Assembly: GCA_009691855.1 (NCBI GenBank)
Contig: SIAI01000014.1
Location: 1-64,000, forward strand
DNA: 64,000 nucleotides
From: Planctomycetota bacterium
GTDB taxonomy: Bacteria; Planctomycetota; UBA1135; GCA-002686595
Direction of reading: 5' to 3'
Shown: positions 19,356 through 28,865 of the stretch, piece after piece
How the letters are laid out: the number at the start of each line of letters is the position of its first letter
Position numbering within the stretch: position 1 is the first letter of the stretch
The notes under the pieces: model-generated
Database searches by the model: none
Seen by the model: the letters and a program-made list of their open reading frames with translations, nothing else
Told to the model about the DNA's origin: nothing
Made by a program: the position numbers and the translations under genes

Positions 19356-20618
19356 ATGTCCGCTCGTCGTCTGCCCGTTCGTCCTGAGCTGAGAGAGCTG
19401 GAGCAGCAAGCCGTAGAGCTGCTGCGCGCGCTCCGCGCGGGTGAGCCCGGCGCGCTCGAAGAGCTACGCAACGTCGGTCCAGAGGGCGTCGATCCGGCCG
19501 CGGCCGAGCTGACCGACGCCCAGCTCGTCCGCGCCCGCAGTTACGCGGCGCCGAGCTGGGCGCGCCTGGTCCAGGCCTGCGAGTTGAGCGCGGCCATCTG
19601 GCGCGACGACGCGGACCGGCTGCGCGAGCTGCTCACGGCGCACCCGCAGTTGCTGCACGAATCCGTCCTGCCGCACGACAGCAATTGGGGGCCGCCGCTG
19701 ACCTACGCCGCCAACCTCGGCCGCGATCGGCTGCTCGAGCTCCTGCGCCGGCTCGGCGCGCGCGATCTCGAATCGGCGCTGGGCCGAGCCGTGTTGCAGA
19801 GCCAGATCGGGACGGCGCGCATGCTGCACGCGTGGCTGGGCAAGCCGCCCGTCCCCGAAGGTGCGCTGGCCGGCCCCGCGTACACGCTGAGCGTGCCCGG
19901 GACCGAGCTGCTGCTCGAGCTGGGCGCGCGCGTGCGCGACGAGCACGGGGCGCGGCTCGCGCCGGTCGACGTCGTGCTGGAGAGCGACAGCCGCAAGCCC
20001 GCGGCGAAGCACCGCATCCTCGAGCTGTACGCGCAGCACGGGCTCGAACTCCCGGACACCGCGCCGCTGGCCGTGCACCGCGGACGCAGCGACCTGCTCG
20101 AGGAGCACCTGCGCCGCGACCCACAGCTCCTGCGGCGCACGTTCCGCCACGAGGAGCTCTACCCGCCGGAGCTCGGCTGCCACGACGAGGTGCTGGCGAC
20201 GCACGGCACCCCGCTGGGTGGGGCGACGCTGCTGCACCTGTGCGTCGATTACGACGAGCTCGAGCTCGCGCGCTGGCTGCTCGCGCGCGGCATGCACCCG
20301 GACGCGCGCGCCGCGGTGGACGCGGACGGCTTCGGCGGCCACACGGCGCTCTTCGCCACGGTCGTCTCGCAGCCGGCCTTCTGGATGAACCACGAGCGGC
20401 GCGCGCCCACGGCGCCGTTGACCGAGCTCCTGCTCGAGAAGGGTGCCGACCCGAACGCGGTGGCCTCGCTGAAGAAGCAGCTGCACCCCGGCTACGGACC
20501 GAGCGCGCTGCACGAGTACCGCGCCGTGACTCCCCGACAGTGGGGCGAGCGCTTCCACGACCAGCGCTTCGTCAACGCCGCCGCGCTGGAGCGGATCGCG
20601 GCCCGCGGCGGGCGCTGA
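19356..20618 (+). CDS. Ankyrin-repeat protein
   Basis: A 420-residue cytoplasmic protein made mostly of ankyrin-type helix pairs: DDADRLRELLTAHPQLL, PLTYAANLGRDRLLELLRRLGA, TLLHLCVDYDELELARWLLARG and APLTELLLEKGADPNAVA. The ending GPSALHEYRAVTPRQWGERF followed by FVNAAALERIA resembles the end of bacterial ankyrin proteins of unknown role. Ankyrin arrays bind other proteins; no enzyme domain is visible. The ATG at 19356 lies 48 bp after the lipoprotein gene. Its stop faces the convergent large membrane protein gene across 17 bp. Confidence 0.85.
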   Translation: MSARRLPVRPELRELEQQAVELLRALRAGEPGALEELRNVGPEGVDPAAAELTDAQLVRARSYAAPSWARLVQACELSAAIWRDDADRLRELLTAHPQLLHESVLPHDSNWGPPLTYAANLGRDRLLELLRRLGARDLESALGRAVLQSQIGTARMLHAWLGKPPVPEGALAGPAYTLSVPGTELLLELGARVRDEHGARLAPVDVVLESDSRKPAAKHRILELYAQHGLELPDTAPLAVHRGRSDLLEEHLRRDPQLLRRTFRHEELYPPELGCHDEVLATHGTPLGGATLLHLCVDYDELELARWLLARGMHPDARAAVDADGFGGHTALFATVVSQPAFWMNHERRAPTAPLTELLLEKGADPNAVASLKKQLHPGYGPSALHEYRAVTPRQWGERFHDQRFVNAAALERIAARGGR

Positions 20619-20635
20619 TCTCCGTGGGTCCGTGA

Positions 20636-23600
20636 TCAGACGTGAACCAAGGCATTGAACAGCGGATCGAGCCACGCAAACAGCACATCCCTGACCGCAG
20701 GTACCTGAGAGCTCGCCAGCGTCGCCAGCGGCAGCACGCCGAAGAGCAGCAGGTTCGTGACCAGAGTCCGGTCCCAGGTGAGCTGGCCTGGATCCGTGCC
20801 CGTGATGCGGCTGAGCACCGAGTTGCGATTCATCTGCATGATCACGAACAGGAGCGAGCCGCAGGTGCCCACCAGCAGAAACAGGAACGCGAGTCGGAAC
20901 ACGCCCTGCGGGTGGAACGGATAGCACGACAGGAGTGCCGTGGTCAGGATCAGCGACACCAGGAGGAACAGGGCCAGCGTTCGCATCTGTCGCAACACCC
21001 ACTCGATCCAATCGACGAGCTCGAGCGCGAAGGTCTCGTGCGCCAGGTCCAGCCAGCTCTCGAGGAAGCCGGGTTCCGCAGCGTCGGCGTCGGGGCGCGC
21101 GAGGGAATGGCGGCTCTGGGCCAGCGCGATCTTCGAGCGCAGCTCTGTAAGGAGCTCGGCGTGCAACGCGGGATCGCGTTCCATGTCGGCCCACGCAACC
21201 CGCTCGGTTTCGTGTCCCGCTCGTGTCCAGCGTACGCCTTCGTGGCCGAGTAGCGCGCGCCAGCGTGGCGCGAGCAACTCGCGCAGGTTGGCACCCGAAC
21301 CCAGCGTCCACAGGTCCAGGGTGGTTGCCTTCCCGAGCGCGCTCTCCAGGTTCTTCCACGCCTTGTGCAGCGCCTCGTGGTCGCGCTGCTTCAGGTAGGC
21401 GCGCAGGGCGAGCCACACGGCGGCGAAGCGATACGCAGCCCAGGCCGTGGTGAACAGGAGCGCCAGGATTCCCGCCAGCAGCAGCCGGTCGAAGCAATCT
21501 AGTTCGGCGTCCGACCCGGCATGCACGAGACGCTCGAGGCTTCGTCCGAATTGGAGATACAGCCAGAAACCGACGACCATCAGGAAGACCAGCAGGGCCA
21601 GCGCCCCCGTGTCCGGCACGGCGCGAAAGAGCCTGTTGCGCACGTCCGCCGTCCTGTCCGGGAGCCTCGGGAGGGGGGGCGATCCCCTGGAGGATTCCCA
21701 CGCTGCGCTCGCCAGATTGCGCCATGCGTTGCGCCAGCAGGCGCGCGGACCTCCCGCGCAGACTCCGCTGCTGGGGCCGGACGGTGCGCTGCCCTCGTCC
21801 GCCGCCGTTCCCGCGAGTCGCTCGATGGGCTTGTGCTCGCGCAGCAACGTTAGGCGTCGCAAATGCCAGAGACACCAGGTCGCCAGGCCGAACCCGATCA
21901 GGAACAACGGCAGGAGCGGCGAGACGCCTTGGTCGATCAGGGTGGATCGATGGAAGAAGAACTCGAACACCGTGCGATCCTGCGCGAGCCGCCCAATGTC
22001 GATGGCGAACTTCCCGCTGTACCAGGCATACGACAAGCCCATGACGACGACGCCGAAGCGCGCGAGGTTCTCCAAGGCCCACATCAGGCGTTCGGTGGGA
22101 TTCCTGAACTCTCCGCAGGAGACGAAGCACAGGCCCTCGGCGAAAAAATGGAGAGCGATGCGCAGGGCACGGTAGCCACGCGCGAAGACGCCGATGAGCG
22201 CGATGAGCGGGATGCCGATGCAGGCCACGCGGATCCACCGTGTTTGATGCTCCAGCGCGACCTTCAAAAGCAGCGATGCGCACGGCATGTGCAGCGACCA
22301 CAGCGCGAGGATCAGCAGGCCCTCGTAGATCTCCCAGTGCAGCGCGAGCGAGATGGCCTCGATGCGCGACTTGTTCGTTCGTCCGGCTCCCGGCGGAACC
22401 TGGGCCAAGTGCTGGATGACCGCGCCAGGCCTCGTCTCGGGACGACCGAATGAACGAAGAGCACGGACGAGCAAGACCACGAGTGCCAGGCCGATGCCCA
22501 GCGTGAGCCCGATGGGCAACCCCGAGAGCGGCTGGTTGGCTGGAGTCTCCCGACGCCCACGCCGCGCTGGGGACGCGGCCACCGGATAGACGATGGTCTC
22601 TTCGAGGCTGTGCCCCAGTCCCACCGGCAGCATTGAACTCTTGCCCACGGTGGTGATCCAGACCGGCGGCAGGCGCGGCCCATCGCCTTCGACCGGCGGC
22701 CCATAGTCGGCCAACGCCTCTGCCCGATCCAGCAGCAGCAGGGCCGCGTTGTAGACGCCCTCGGCTCCGTCGCTCTGGAAGATCAGCTCTTGGGGTTCCG
22801 TCGATTGATCGTTCCAGTCCGGCGCCCGCACGAACAACGGGTAGCTCGAAAGCACGAGCATGCCGCGCAGGGCCGCGTTGAAGTCCGAGCGCAGGTAGAG
22901 CAGGTTGCTCTCGGTCGTGACCAGCTGGATGTCGGGCAAGCGCTTGGCGATCTCGGCGGCGAGCAGCAACTTGTCGCGCACGTCCGTGGCGAAGAGCACG
23001 ACGAGCTCGATGCGGCGGCTCTCCAGCGTGCGCACGATCTCGTCCATGGCGAGGTCCGTCGCCGGCGCGGTGAGCGGCGAGGTCGGCCGAGGGGTCTCGC
23101 GGGTGCGGTCCTGCTCTTCTAGGGAGAGTTCGACGCGCGCCGCCTTCGTCGCTCCCAGGGTCGCGTTGCCGTTGGGCTGCGCCTGCCAATCGCGTGCATA
23201 CGCTGCGCGCAGGCTGGTCAGGTTCATGGGGAACGGGAGGGTGAACCACTCCGTCTTCTTGCCCTTGCCGTCGAGGCCCGCCTTGGCGGGCTGCGAGACC
23301 TCGGTACGTCCCGCGCTGGCTCCGTACTGAGTCGAGCCCTCGTTCAATACCGCGACTTGATCCACCCTCAGGTGGAGATCGGGCAGCACCTCGTTCTCTA
23401 GCACCAACAAGAACGTGCTGTCGGGATGGACCGTGGCGCGGAAGCGGATGCCGGACAGCGGCCAGGGCGTGTGTTCACTCGCTGCTGGTGCCGGAGGCGA
23501 AGGGGCCCCCCTGGGGGGGCTCGTCTTTCCGCTCAGGATGCGCTCGTTGTCAGCGCTCGTTGCCGAACCCGTGACGACGTCGACGTGCCCCTTGTGGCCC

Positions 23601-24265
23601 GCTAGCCAGTGCTTGAGGACGTCCTTCAATGACGGAGCCGAGCCCGAGAAGAACGGCCCCAGGATGCGCAGGGTGTCGGGAGGTGGCGGTTTGACCGCGA
23701 GCACGACGTCGCGCTCCTGCAGGGCTGCCTCCAGCGCCATGCGGTGGACACCGCTGGTGGGTACTTCCCCGACGACATAGAGCAGCTCGAGTCTCTTCTC
23801 CGCGTGATTGCGGAACAGGAATGCCCCCGGAGTCGTCTCGCGCAGGACCCGATTCGCGGGCGTGTCGTCGCGCGTCTGGGCGCTCCAGGGCAGGCTGTAG
23901 CCATCGAGCACGAAGTCCGCGCTCTCGTACGCCCGGCGCACCGCATCCAGTGCTTGGTCGAAGGCCCAATCCAGGTGCGAGTCGAAGGGATCGGGAAGCG
24001 TCGCGATCAGGACGTCGAGGCGCTGCTCACCGAGCTCGAGCCTGCCCTTGGCGGGCACAGCGAAATGGCGCTTGAGGAGTTGCATTCCCGGGCCATCCGG
24101 ATCGACCTCCCGTTTCTTCGCCCTTGCCAGGCGTTCATCTACGGGCTTCCGGGTTTCGTTCGCAGTCACCGGCGCGGCGTCACTGGACTTCCGCACGCTG
24201 ACCGTGAACAGGGCGAGCAACGCTCCGAGCACGGTGATGCTCATCAATGGCGACTTGCTCTGCAT
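20636..24265 (-). CDS. Very large multi-pass membrane protein of unknown function
   Basis: About 1209 residues from the ATG at 24265 (MQSKSPLMSITVLGALLALF, a membrane or signal anchor). Residues 40-600 are extracytoplasmic alpha/beta sequence with LDVLIATLPDPFDSHLDWAF, VDVVTGSATSADNE, IELVVLFATDVRDKLLLAAE and IQLVTTESNLLYLRSDF, which could form a periplasmic-binding-protein-like fold. Then come about ten hydrophobic segments (for example GLTLGIGLALVVLLVRAL, LARFGVVVMGLSYAW, LALFLLVSLILTTALLS) with a cytoplasmic helical loop of about 200 residues between them. I cannot name it. Codon use is visibly less G/C-saturated than in neighbours, hinting at transfer. It is single, with no partner genes on its strand within reach. 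Confidence 0.8.
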   Translation of the reverse strand: MQSKSPLMSITVLGALLALFTVSVRKSSDAAPVTANETRKPVDERLARAKKREVDPDGPGMQLLKRHFAVPAKGRLELGEQRLDVLIATLPDPFDSHLDWAFDQALDAVRRAYESADFVLDGYSLPWSAQTRDDTPANRVLRETTPGAFLFRNHAEKRLELLYVVGEVPTSGVHRMALEAALQERDVVLAVKPPPPDTLRILGPFFSGSAPSLKDVLKHWLAGHKGHVDVVTGSATSADNERILSGKTSPPRGAPSPPAPAASEHTPWPLSGIRFRATVHPDSTFLLVLENEVLPDLHLRVDQVAVLNEGSTQYGASAGRTEVSQPAKAGLDGKGKKTEWFTLPFPMNLTSLRAAYARDWQAQPNGNATLGATKAARVELSLEEQDRTRETPRPTSPLTAPATDLAMDEIVRTLESRRIELVVLFATDVRDKLLLAAEIAKRLPDIQLVTTESNLLYLRSDFNAALRGMLVLSSYPLFVRAPDWNDQSTEPQELIFQSDGAEGVYNAALLLLDRAEALADYGPPVEGDGPRLPPVWITTVGKSSMLPVGLGHSLEETIVYPVAASPARRGRRETPANQPLSGLPIGLTLGIGLALVVLLVRALRSFGRPETRPGAVIQHLAQVPPGAGRTNKSRIEAISLALHWEIYEGLLILALWSLHMPCASLLLKVALEHQTRWIRVACIGIPLIALIGVFARGYRALRIALHFFAEGLCFVSCGEFRNPTERLMWALENLARFGVVVMGLSYAWYSGKFAIDIGRLAQDRTVFEFFFHRSTLIDQGVSPLLPLFLIGFGLATWCLWHLRRLTLLREHKPIERLAGTAADEGSAPSGPSSGVCAGGPRACWRNAWRNLASAAWESSRGSPPLPRLPDRTADVRNRLFRAVPDTGALALLVFLMVVGFWLYLQFGRSLERLVHAGSDAELDCFDRLLLAGILALLFTTAWAAYRFAAVWLALRAYLKQRDHEALHKAWKNLESALGKATTLDLWTLGSGANLRELLAPRWRALLGHEGVRWTRAGHETERVAWADMERDPALHAELLTELRSKIALAQSRHSLARPDADAAEPGFLESWLDLAHETFALELVDWIEWVLRQMRTLALFLLVSLILTTALLSCYPFHPQGVFRLAFLFLLVGTCGSLLFVIMQMNRNSVLSRITGTDPGQLTWDRTLVTNLLLFGVLPLATLASSQVPAVRDVLFAWLDPLFNALVHV

Positions 24266-24430
24266 GTCTGGCTTCCTCCCCTTGTCCCGATTGTCCCGAT
24301 CCTCCCCGACCGGCAAGAGGAGGTTATGGAGCGGCGCTAGCAGACGTCCAGCACCAGGCTGAGAAAGCCCGCCGCGTGCGTCGTCGAGGCGCGGTGGACG
24401 CCTCACCGGTCGCGCCCCCGTTCCGCCGCT

Positions 24431-26167
24431 CTACGAGTCGCGATCGCGACGCACGATCACCTTGCGCCCGCGCAGGGTGGTGCCGCGCAGGGCTTCGATG
24501 ATGGCGTCGGCGTGCTCGGCCTTGACCTCGACGATCGAGAAGCGCTCGGCGATCTGGATCGCACCGATGGTGTCGCCGGTGACGCCGGCCTCGTGCGTGA
24601 TCGCGCCCACCAGGTCCCCGGGGCGCACGTCGGCGAAGCGGCCGGCGCCGATGAACAGGCGCACGCCCTCGAAGTTCGAGCTGCGCCCGCCGCGCCGCGG
24701 GGCGCGCGAGTTCTCGAAGCTCTTGTGCGGACCGCCGTGCTCGCGCGGACCAAAATTGTCGCGGCGCGGCGCGGGCGTGAGCTCGATGTCCTGCTCTTCC
24801 GACTGCGCCTCGGTCTCGGCGTGGCTGGCCTGGTGCGCGAGCTTCATGGCCGCGGCGGCCACGTCCAGCGCGTCGTGCTCGGTGGCCAGCTCGCTCGCCA
24901 CTGCGCGGAAGGCGTCCAGCTCGCCAGCCACCAGCGCCTCGCGCACCGCGGCGCGCGTCAGCTCCAGGCGTCGCGCGCGCAGGTCGGCGACCGTCGGCAG
25001 CGTGGCGATGGCGATGCGCTGCTTGGTGGCGAAGCCGATGTTCTTGAGCGTACGCTGCTCGCGCGGCTCGACCAGCGAGATGGCCACGCCCTCGCGGCCC
25101 ATGCGGCCGGTGCGCCCGATGCGGTGCACGTAGTCGTCGGGGTCGCTGGGCACGTCGTAGTTCACCACGTGCGAGACGTGCTCGATGTCGAGCCCGCGCG
25201 CGGCCACGTCGGTCGCGACCAACAAGTCGATCTTCTCGCTGCGGAAGCGCTTCATCACGCGGTCGCGGTGCTCCTGCGCGAAGCCGCCGTGCAAGGCCTC
25301 GGCGCGATAGCCGCGCGCGTTCATGGCCTCGGTCAGCTCGTCCACCTCGACGCGCGTGCGGCAGAAGACGATGGCCGAGCTGGGCGATTCCATGTCGAGC
25401 ACGCGCCCGAGGGCCGCGGGCTTGTGCACGCGCGGCACGATGTAGGCGACCTGACGCACGCGCGGAGTTTCCCCGGCGCGGGTGGTCTCGCGCTCGATGA
25501 CGATGCGCTGCGGGTCGCGCAGGTGCGTCCTGGCGATGGCCTGGATGCGCGCCGGCAGGGTGGCCGAGAACAGCGCCATCTGGCGCTTCTCCGGCAGGCG
25601 CGAGAGCAGCGCCTCCAGGTCCTCGGCGAAGCCCATGTCGAGCATCTCGTCGGCCTCGTCCAGGACCACGAAGCGCACCTTGTCCAGCACCAGCGTGCCG
25701 CGCTCGAGGTGGTCGAGCGCGCGCCCCGGGGTCGCGACCACGACGGCCACACCGCGCGACAAGACGCGCAGCTGCTGGCCGATCGATTGGCCGCCGTAGA
25801 TCGGCAGCACGCGCGTGCCCTTGCCCTTGCCGTAGCGGTGGATCGCCTCGGCCACCTGCATGGCGAGTTCGCGCGTCGGCACCAACACCAGCGCGCTGGG
25901 CTTGTTGGGCTCGGGCTCGTCGTCCCCGCACTGTTGCAGCAGCGGCAGCGCGAAGGCCGCGGTCTTGCCCGTGCCCGTCGCCGCCTGGCCCAGCACGTCA
26001 CGCCCCGCGAACAGCAGCGGCAGCGCCTCGCGCTGGATCGGCGTGGGCTCCTCGTAGCCGAGCTCGGCCAGGGTGGCGGCGAGCCCGGGCACCAGGCCCA
26101 GCTCGGCGAAGCCGGAGCGCACGGGAGTCGGAGTGGGAACGGACGCGGAGGTGTCGGTGGATTCCAT
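24431..26167 (-). CDS. DEAD-box ATP-dependent RNA helicase with DbpA-type RNA-binding domain
   Basis: A 578-residue helicase with the full motif set: Q motif PTPIQREALPLL, AATGTGKT, PTRELAMQ, VLDEADEMLDMG, SATLP, ATDVAARGLDIE and HRIGRTGRMG. After the two RecA lobes comes a linker with Glu/Asp and Arg-rich parts, then an RRM-like DbpA domain (VRLFIGAGRFADVRPGDLVGAI). This is the CsdA/DeaD layout of enzymes that remodel rRNA and mRNA structure, often in the cold. The ATG at 26167 was chosen over an in-frame GTG two codons earlier. It is followed by the large membrane protein gene on the same strand after 165 bp. Confidence 0.96.
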   Translation of the reverse strand: MESTDTSASVPTPTPVRSGFAELGLVPGLAATLAELGYEEPTPIQREALPLLFAGRDVLGQAATGTGKTAAFALPLLQQCGDDEPEPNKPSALVLVPTRELAMQVAEAIHRYGKGKGTRVLPIYGGQSIGQQLRVLSRGVAVVVATPGRALDHLERGTLVLDKVRFVVLDEADEMLDMGFAEDLEALLSRLPEKRQMALFSATLPARIQAIARTHLRDPQRIVIERETTRAGETPRVRQVAYIVPRVHKPAALGRVLDMESPSSAIVFCRTRVEVDELTEAMNARGYRAEALHGGFAQEHRDRVMKRFRSEKIDLLVATDVAARGLDIEHVSHVVNYDVPSDPDDYVHRIGRTGRMGREGVAISLVEPREQRTLKNIGFATKQRIAIATLPTVADLRARRLELTRAAVREALVAGELDAFRAVASELATEHDALDVAAAAMKLAHQASHAETEAQSEEQDIELTPAPRRDNFGPREHGGPHKSFENSRAPRRGGRSSNFEGVRLFIGAGRFADVRPGDLVGAITHEAGVTGDTIGAIQIAERFSIVEVKAEHADAIIEALRGTTLRGRKVIVRRDRDS

Positions 26168-26320
26168 GGGCACTGTCGAGCCGCATAGTTTCGCACGAAG
26201 CGCCCGACAGCGGTGAGTGGAGGCCGGATCTCTGCCGCGGGGCCGCGCTAGGGGCCCAGGAAGGGCGCCGAATCCAGGGCGCGGGACGGTGGCAAGAGCC
26301 GCGGCCGGGTGCCGTGCGCG

Positions 26321-26506
26321 TCAGCTCGACGTCCCGCCGCGCGGATCGTGGGCGAGCTGCGGCGGCTCGCGACGCGGCGCGCGGTCCAGCAGCACGTCGG
26401 CCAGCGCGTCCGAGATCGGGAAGCCGTTCTCGCGCTCGAGCCAGAAGAACTCGCCCGCCGGGTTGACCTCCAGGAACACGTGCCGACCCTCGGGCGTCAA
26501 CGAGCC
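26321..26506 (-). pseudogene. C-terminal fragment of an ATP-grasp peptide-maturation enzyme
   Basis: Reads SLTPEGRHVFLEVNPAGEFF, then WLERENGFPISDALADVLL, and ends GGTSS-stop at 26321. The block VFLEVNPAGEFFWLE plus GLPI-like and ADVLL matches the conserved end of MvdD/MvdC-type ATP-grasp RiPP maturases, including the metal- and ATP-binding E-x-N. The rest of the domain (about 250 residues) is missing. The fragment joins directly, in a different frame, to the truncated C39/ABC gene, so one deletion appears to have removed the back of the exporter and the front of the maturase. Confidence 0.65.
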
Positions 26507-27497
26507 CGCCGCGGTGCAGCGCCGCGCCGCCGGCCAGCAGCGCCAGACCGAACAGCGCGCGCCGATCCGCGCCGCGTAGCTCGCGCGCGAGCTCATGCCC
26601 GACGCTCAGGGCCGGTGCGGAGAAGGCCGCGGCGAGTTCACGCGGCAGCGCCGGGAGCGCGTTGGCCGCGCCCGGCGCGATTGGCGCGCGCAGCCCGAGC
26701 CCGCGCAACAGGATCGCGCCGCGCACGTGCAGGAGCTGCGTGCCGTCCGCGGCCGGGGCGTGGGCGCGCACGCTCCAGTACACGGGCGGCACGGCCGTGT
26801 GGCGCGTGAGCTCTTCGGCGCGCGCGCGCTCGAACAGCGCGTCGATCACGCGTTCGGCCTCGGCTCCGCGGCTCAGCGCGCGCGCGGCGATCAGCGAGCG
26901 CGCCATGCGCGCGGCGGCCTCCAGCGCCGCCAGCGGACGCCAGTGCGGATCGAGAAGCACCTCGGCCACGCGCTCGCGCGCGCGCCGGTGCCCGAGGCTG
27001 GCCAGGAGTTCGCGCAAGACCGCCGCCGAACTCGCCGAGCCCGCGAAGCGCCGCCACAGCTCGGCCGGCAGGTCCACGCCGTACTGATAGAGCGTGCGCC
27101 GAAAACTCTCGACCTCGATCCAGCGTCGCCCGCTGCCCGGATCCATGACCTGCACGAAGCGTCCGACGCGGCGCCACACGAGCACGAAGTGCACCGTGCC
27201 GGCCGGCAGGCGCGTGACGGCGATGGCCGGCAGCGTCTCGGCGCGCGCGTGGCCGACGTGATCGGAGGGCACGAGCACCTGCAGCGCGTCGAGGCCGAGC
27301 TCGCGCGCCACACCCTCGAGGGCATCGATCGAGGTTCCATCCACGTTGGTCTGGCAGGCTTCGCGCAAGCGCGCGTACGAGACCGAGAGGCCGAAGCCGC
27401 TGGCCAGCGCGTGCAACGCCGCCGGACCGCAATCCATGGGCGAGGCCTGCACGACCTCGGGCGCGAGCCAGCGCCGCGGCGCAGGTGCCTCAGCCAT
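26507..27497 (-). pseudogene. Truncated C39-peptidase ABC exporter (N-terminal part only)
   Basis: Starts at ATG 27497 (MAEAPAPRRW). The C39 peptidase domain has its catalytic cysteine in VQASPMDCGPAALHAL (C23) and the histidine and aspartate in GTVHFVLVW and FVQVMDPGSG. In peptidase-containing ABC transporters this domain removes double-glycine-type leaders during export. Residues 140-320 are the linker, and the sequence breaks in the first membrane helix (RALFGLALLAGGAAL), where an ATP-grasp tail begins in another frame. The remaining membrane domain and the nucleotide-binding domain are absent. The start overlaps the ancestral end of the HlyD gene by 8 bp, confirming an operon. Confidence 0.7.
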
Positions 27498-28660
27498 CAC
27501 CGTGCACGCGCGAGAGCCCCAGAGCGCCGCCCACCGCGCGCAGCACGAGCCGCGCGGGGCTGCTGCGCTCGACCTCGATGCGCACCGCGCCCGGCAGGCC
27601 GTGCTCGAGCGGCATGCGCGCGCTCTACGGGTGCGCGAGCGCGAGCTCGACGCGGATCTTGCCGTCGCGCGCCTCGCTGGCGATGCGCGCCACGGACAGG
27701 GACAGCGTGCCGTACTCGGCGCGCGGGAAGCCGGTGAGCGCGAGCTCGCCGCTCTGCCCGAGGCGCACGCGCACCAGGGCCTCGGCCGGCTCGAACTCGG
27801 CCTCGACCGTGAGCGCGCCGTCGGCCACGATCGCGCCCAGGGCTTCGCCCGCGCGCACGAAGCTGCCGGGAGTGAGCCGTCCGAGTTCGGCCACCGTGCC
27901 CGCGGCCGGGGCGCGGATGAGGCGCGCGTCGAGTTCCTGCTCCAGGCGCGCGATGGTGGCGGTGTGCACACCGCGCGCGCCGTCCCTCGCGGACAACTCG
28001 CGCCGCCGCTGGGCCAGCTCGGCCGCGCGATCGCCCTCGTCGCGGCGCGCGTCCAGCGCCAGGCGCTCGAGCGTGGCCGCCTGCGCCGCGACCGCCACGC
28101 GCGCCTTGTCGGCCTCGGTGCGCGCGCGCGCGGCGGCAAGCTTGGAGACGTCGCCGGTCTGCTCCAGCTGCGACAGACGCGCGCCTTCCTCCGCGGCGTA
28201 GCCCAGTTCGAGCTTGCGCGCCTCGAGCTCGAGCTCGGCCTCGCGCCGTCCGGCCACCGCCGCCAGACGCGCGTCCTCGGCGGCCGTCTCCAGCGCGCGC
28301 AGCTCGACGCGCGCGGCCGCGAGCTCACCCTCCAGCGCCGTCGCGCGCGCGCGCCTCGGTCAGGGCCAGTTCCTGGGCGTCGGTGTCGAGCTCGATCAAG
28401 AGCGCCCCGGCCGCGACCGTCTGTTCGAGGCGCGCGTGCAGCGCGCGCACGCGCCCATCGACCGCGCTCTGCAGCGGGTGCACGGCGCGCTCGCGCACCA
28501 GGCGCGCGCTCGTGCTGGCGGCGAACAAGGGCACCTCGGCGCGCGCCATCCACAACCCCCAGGCGGTGAACAAAGCCAGCGCCAGCGGCGCGATCCAGCG
28601 CGTGAGGCCGCGCCCATCGCTCTCCAGCGAGCGCAGCGAGCGGGCGAAGGCGGCGGGCAT
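27490..28660 (-). pseudogene. HlyD-type adaptor gene broken by a frameshift and an in-frame amber codon
   Basis: N-terminal piece from ATG 28660: a cytoplasmic tail, membrane helix (WIAPLALALFTAWGLWMARA), and half of the biotinyl-lipoyl-like domain (VHPLQSAVDGRVRALHARL), ending in a false stop near 28325. A shift in a CG-dinucleotide run at 28341-28354 restores the frame. There follows a coiled-coil and the second lipoyl half (LIRAPAAGTVAELGRLTPGSFV). A TAG at 27625-27627 then interrupts LALAHP/SARMPLEHG, where a CAG is expected. The same frame continues through PGAVRIEVERSSPARLVLRA to TGA at 27490. The intact gene would overlap the C39 gene start. It formerly linked the exporter to the outer membrane. 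Confidence 0.72.
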
Positions 28661-28671
28661 CGGCGCCGATT

Positions 28672-28865
28672 CTAGTCCCAGAACAAGCGCTTGGCTCCGC
28701 AGAGCGCTGCGCTTCGCCCGGACTCACCGCATCCGCGGCCTTTCTCGAACCCTCGAAATGCTCGCGTGGAGGAACCACGCTCCGCTTTCGAAGGCCCGAG
28801 AAAGCCCACGGCTACGGCGATTCCAGGCGATCTGGAGAAGCCAAGCGCTTGTTCTGGGTCTAGTG
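28672..28865. mobile_element. 194-bp palindromic MITE-like element ending in CTAG
   Basis: The 25-base ends match 24 of 25 as inverted repeats: 28672-28696 (CTAGTCCCAGAACAAGCGCT and on) against 28841-28865. The inside continues the symmetry: 28736-28773 pairs imperfectly with 28776-28809 around the central hairpin GCGTGG-AGGAA-CCACGC, so the whole element can fold into one extended hairpin. CTAG lies at both outer edges. No reading frame is inside. It begins 12 bp upstream of the HlyD pseudogene start codon, where that gene's promoter would be. Confidence 0.75.
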
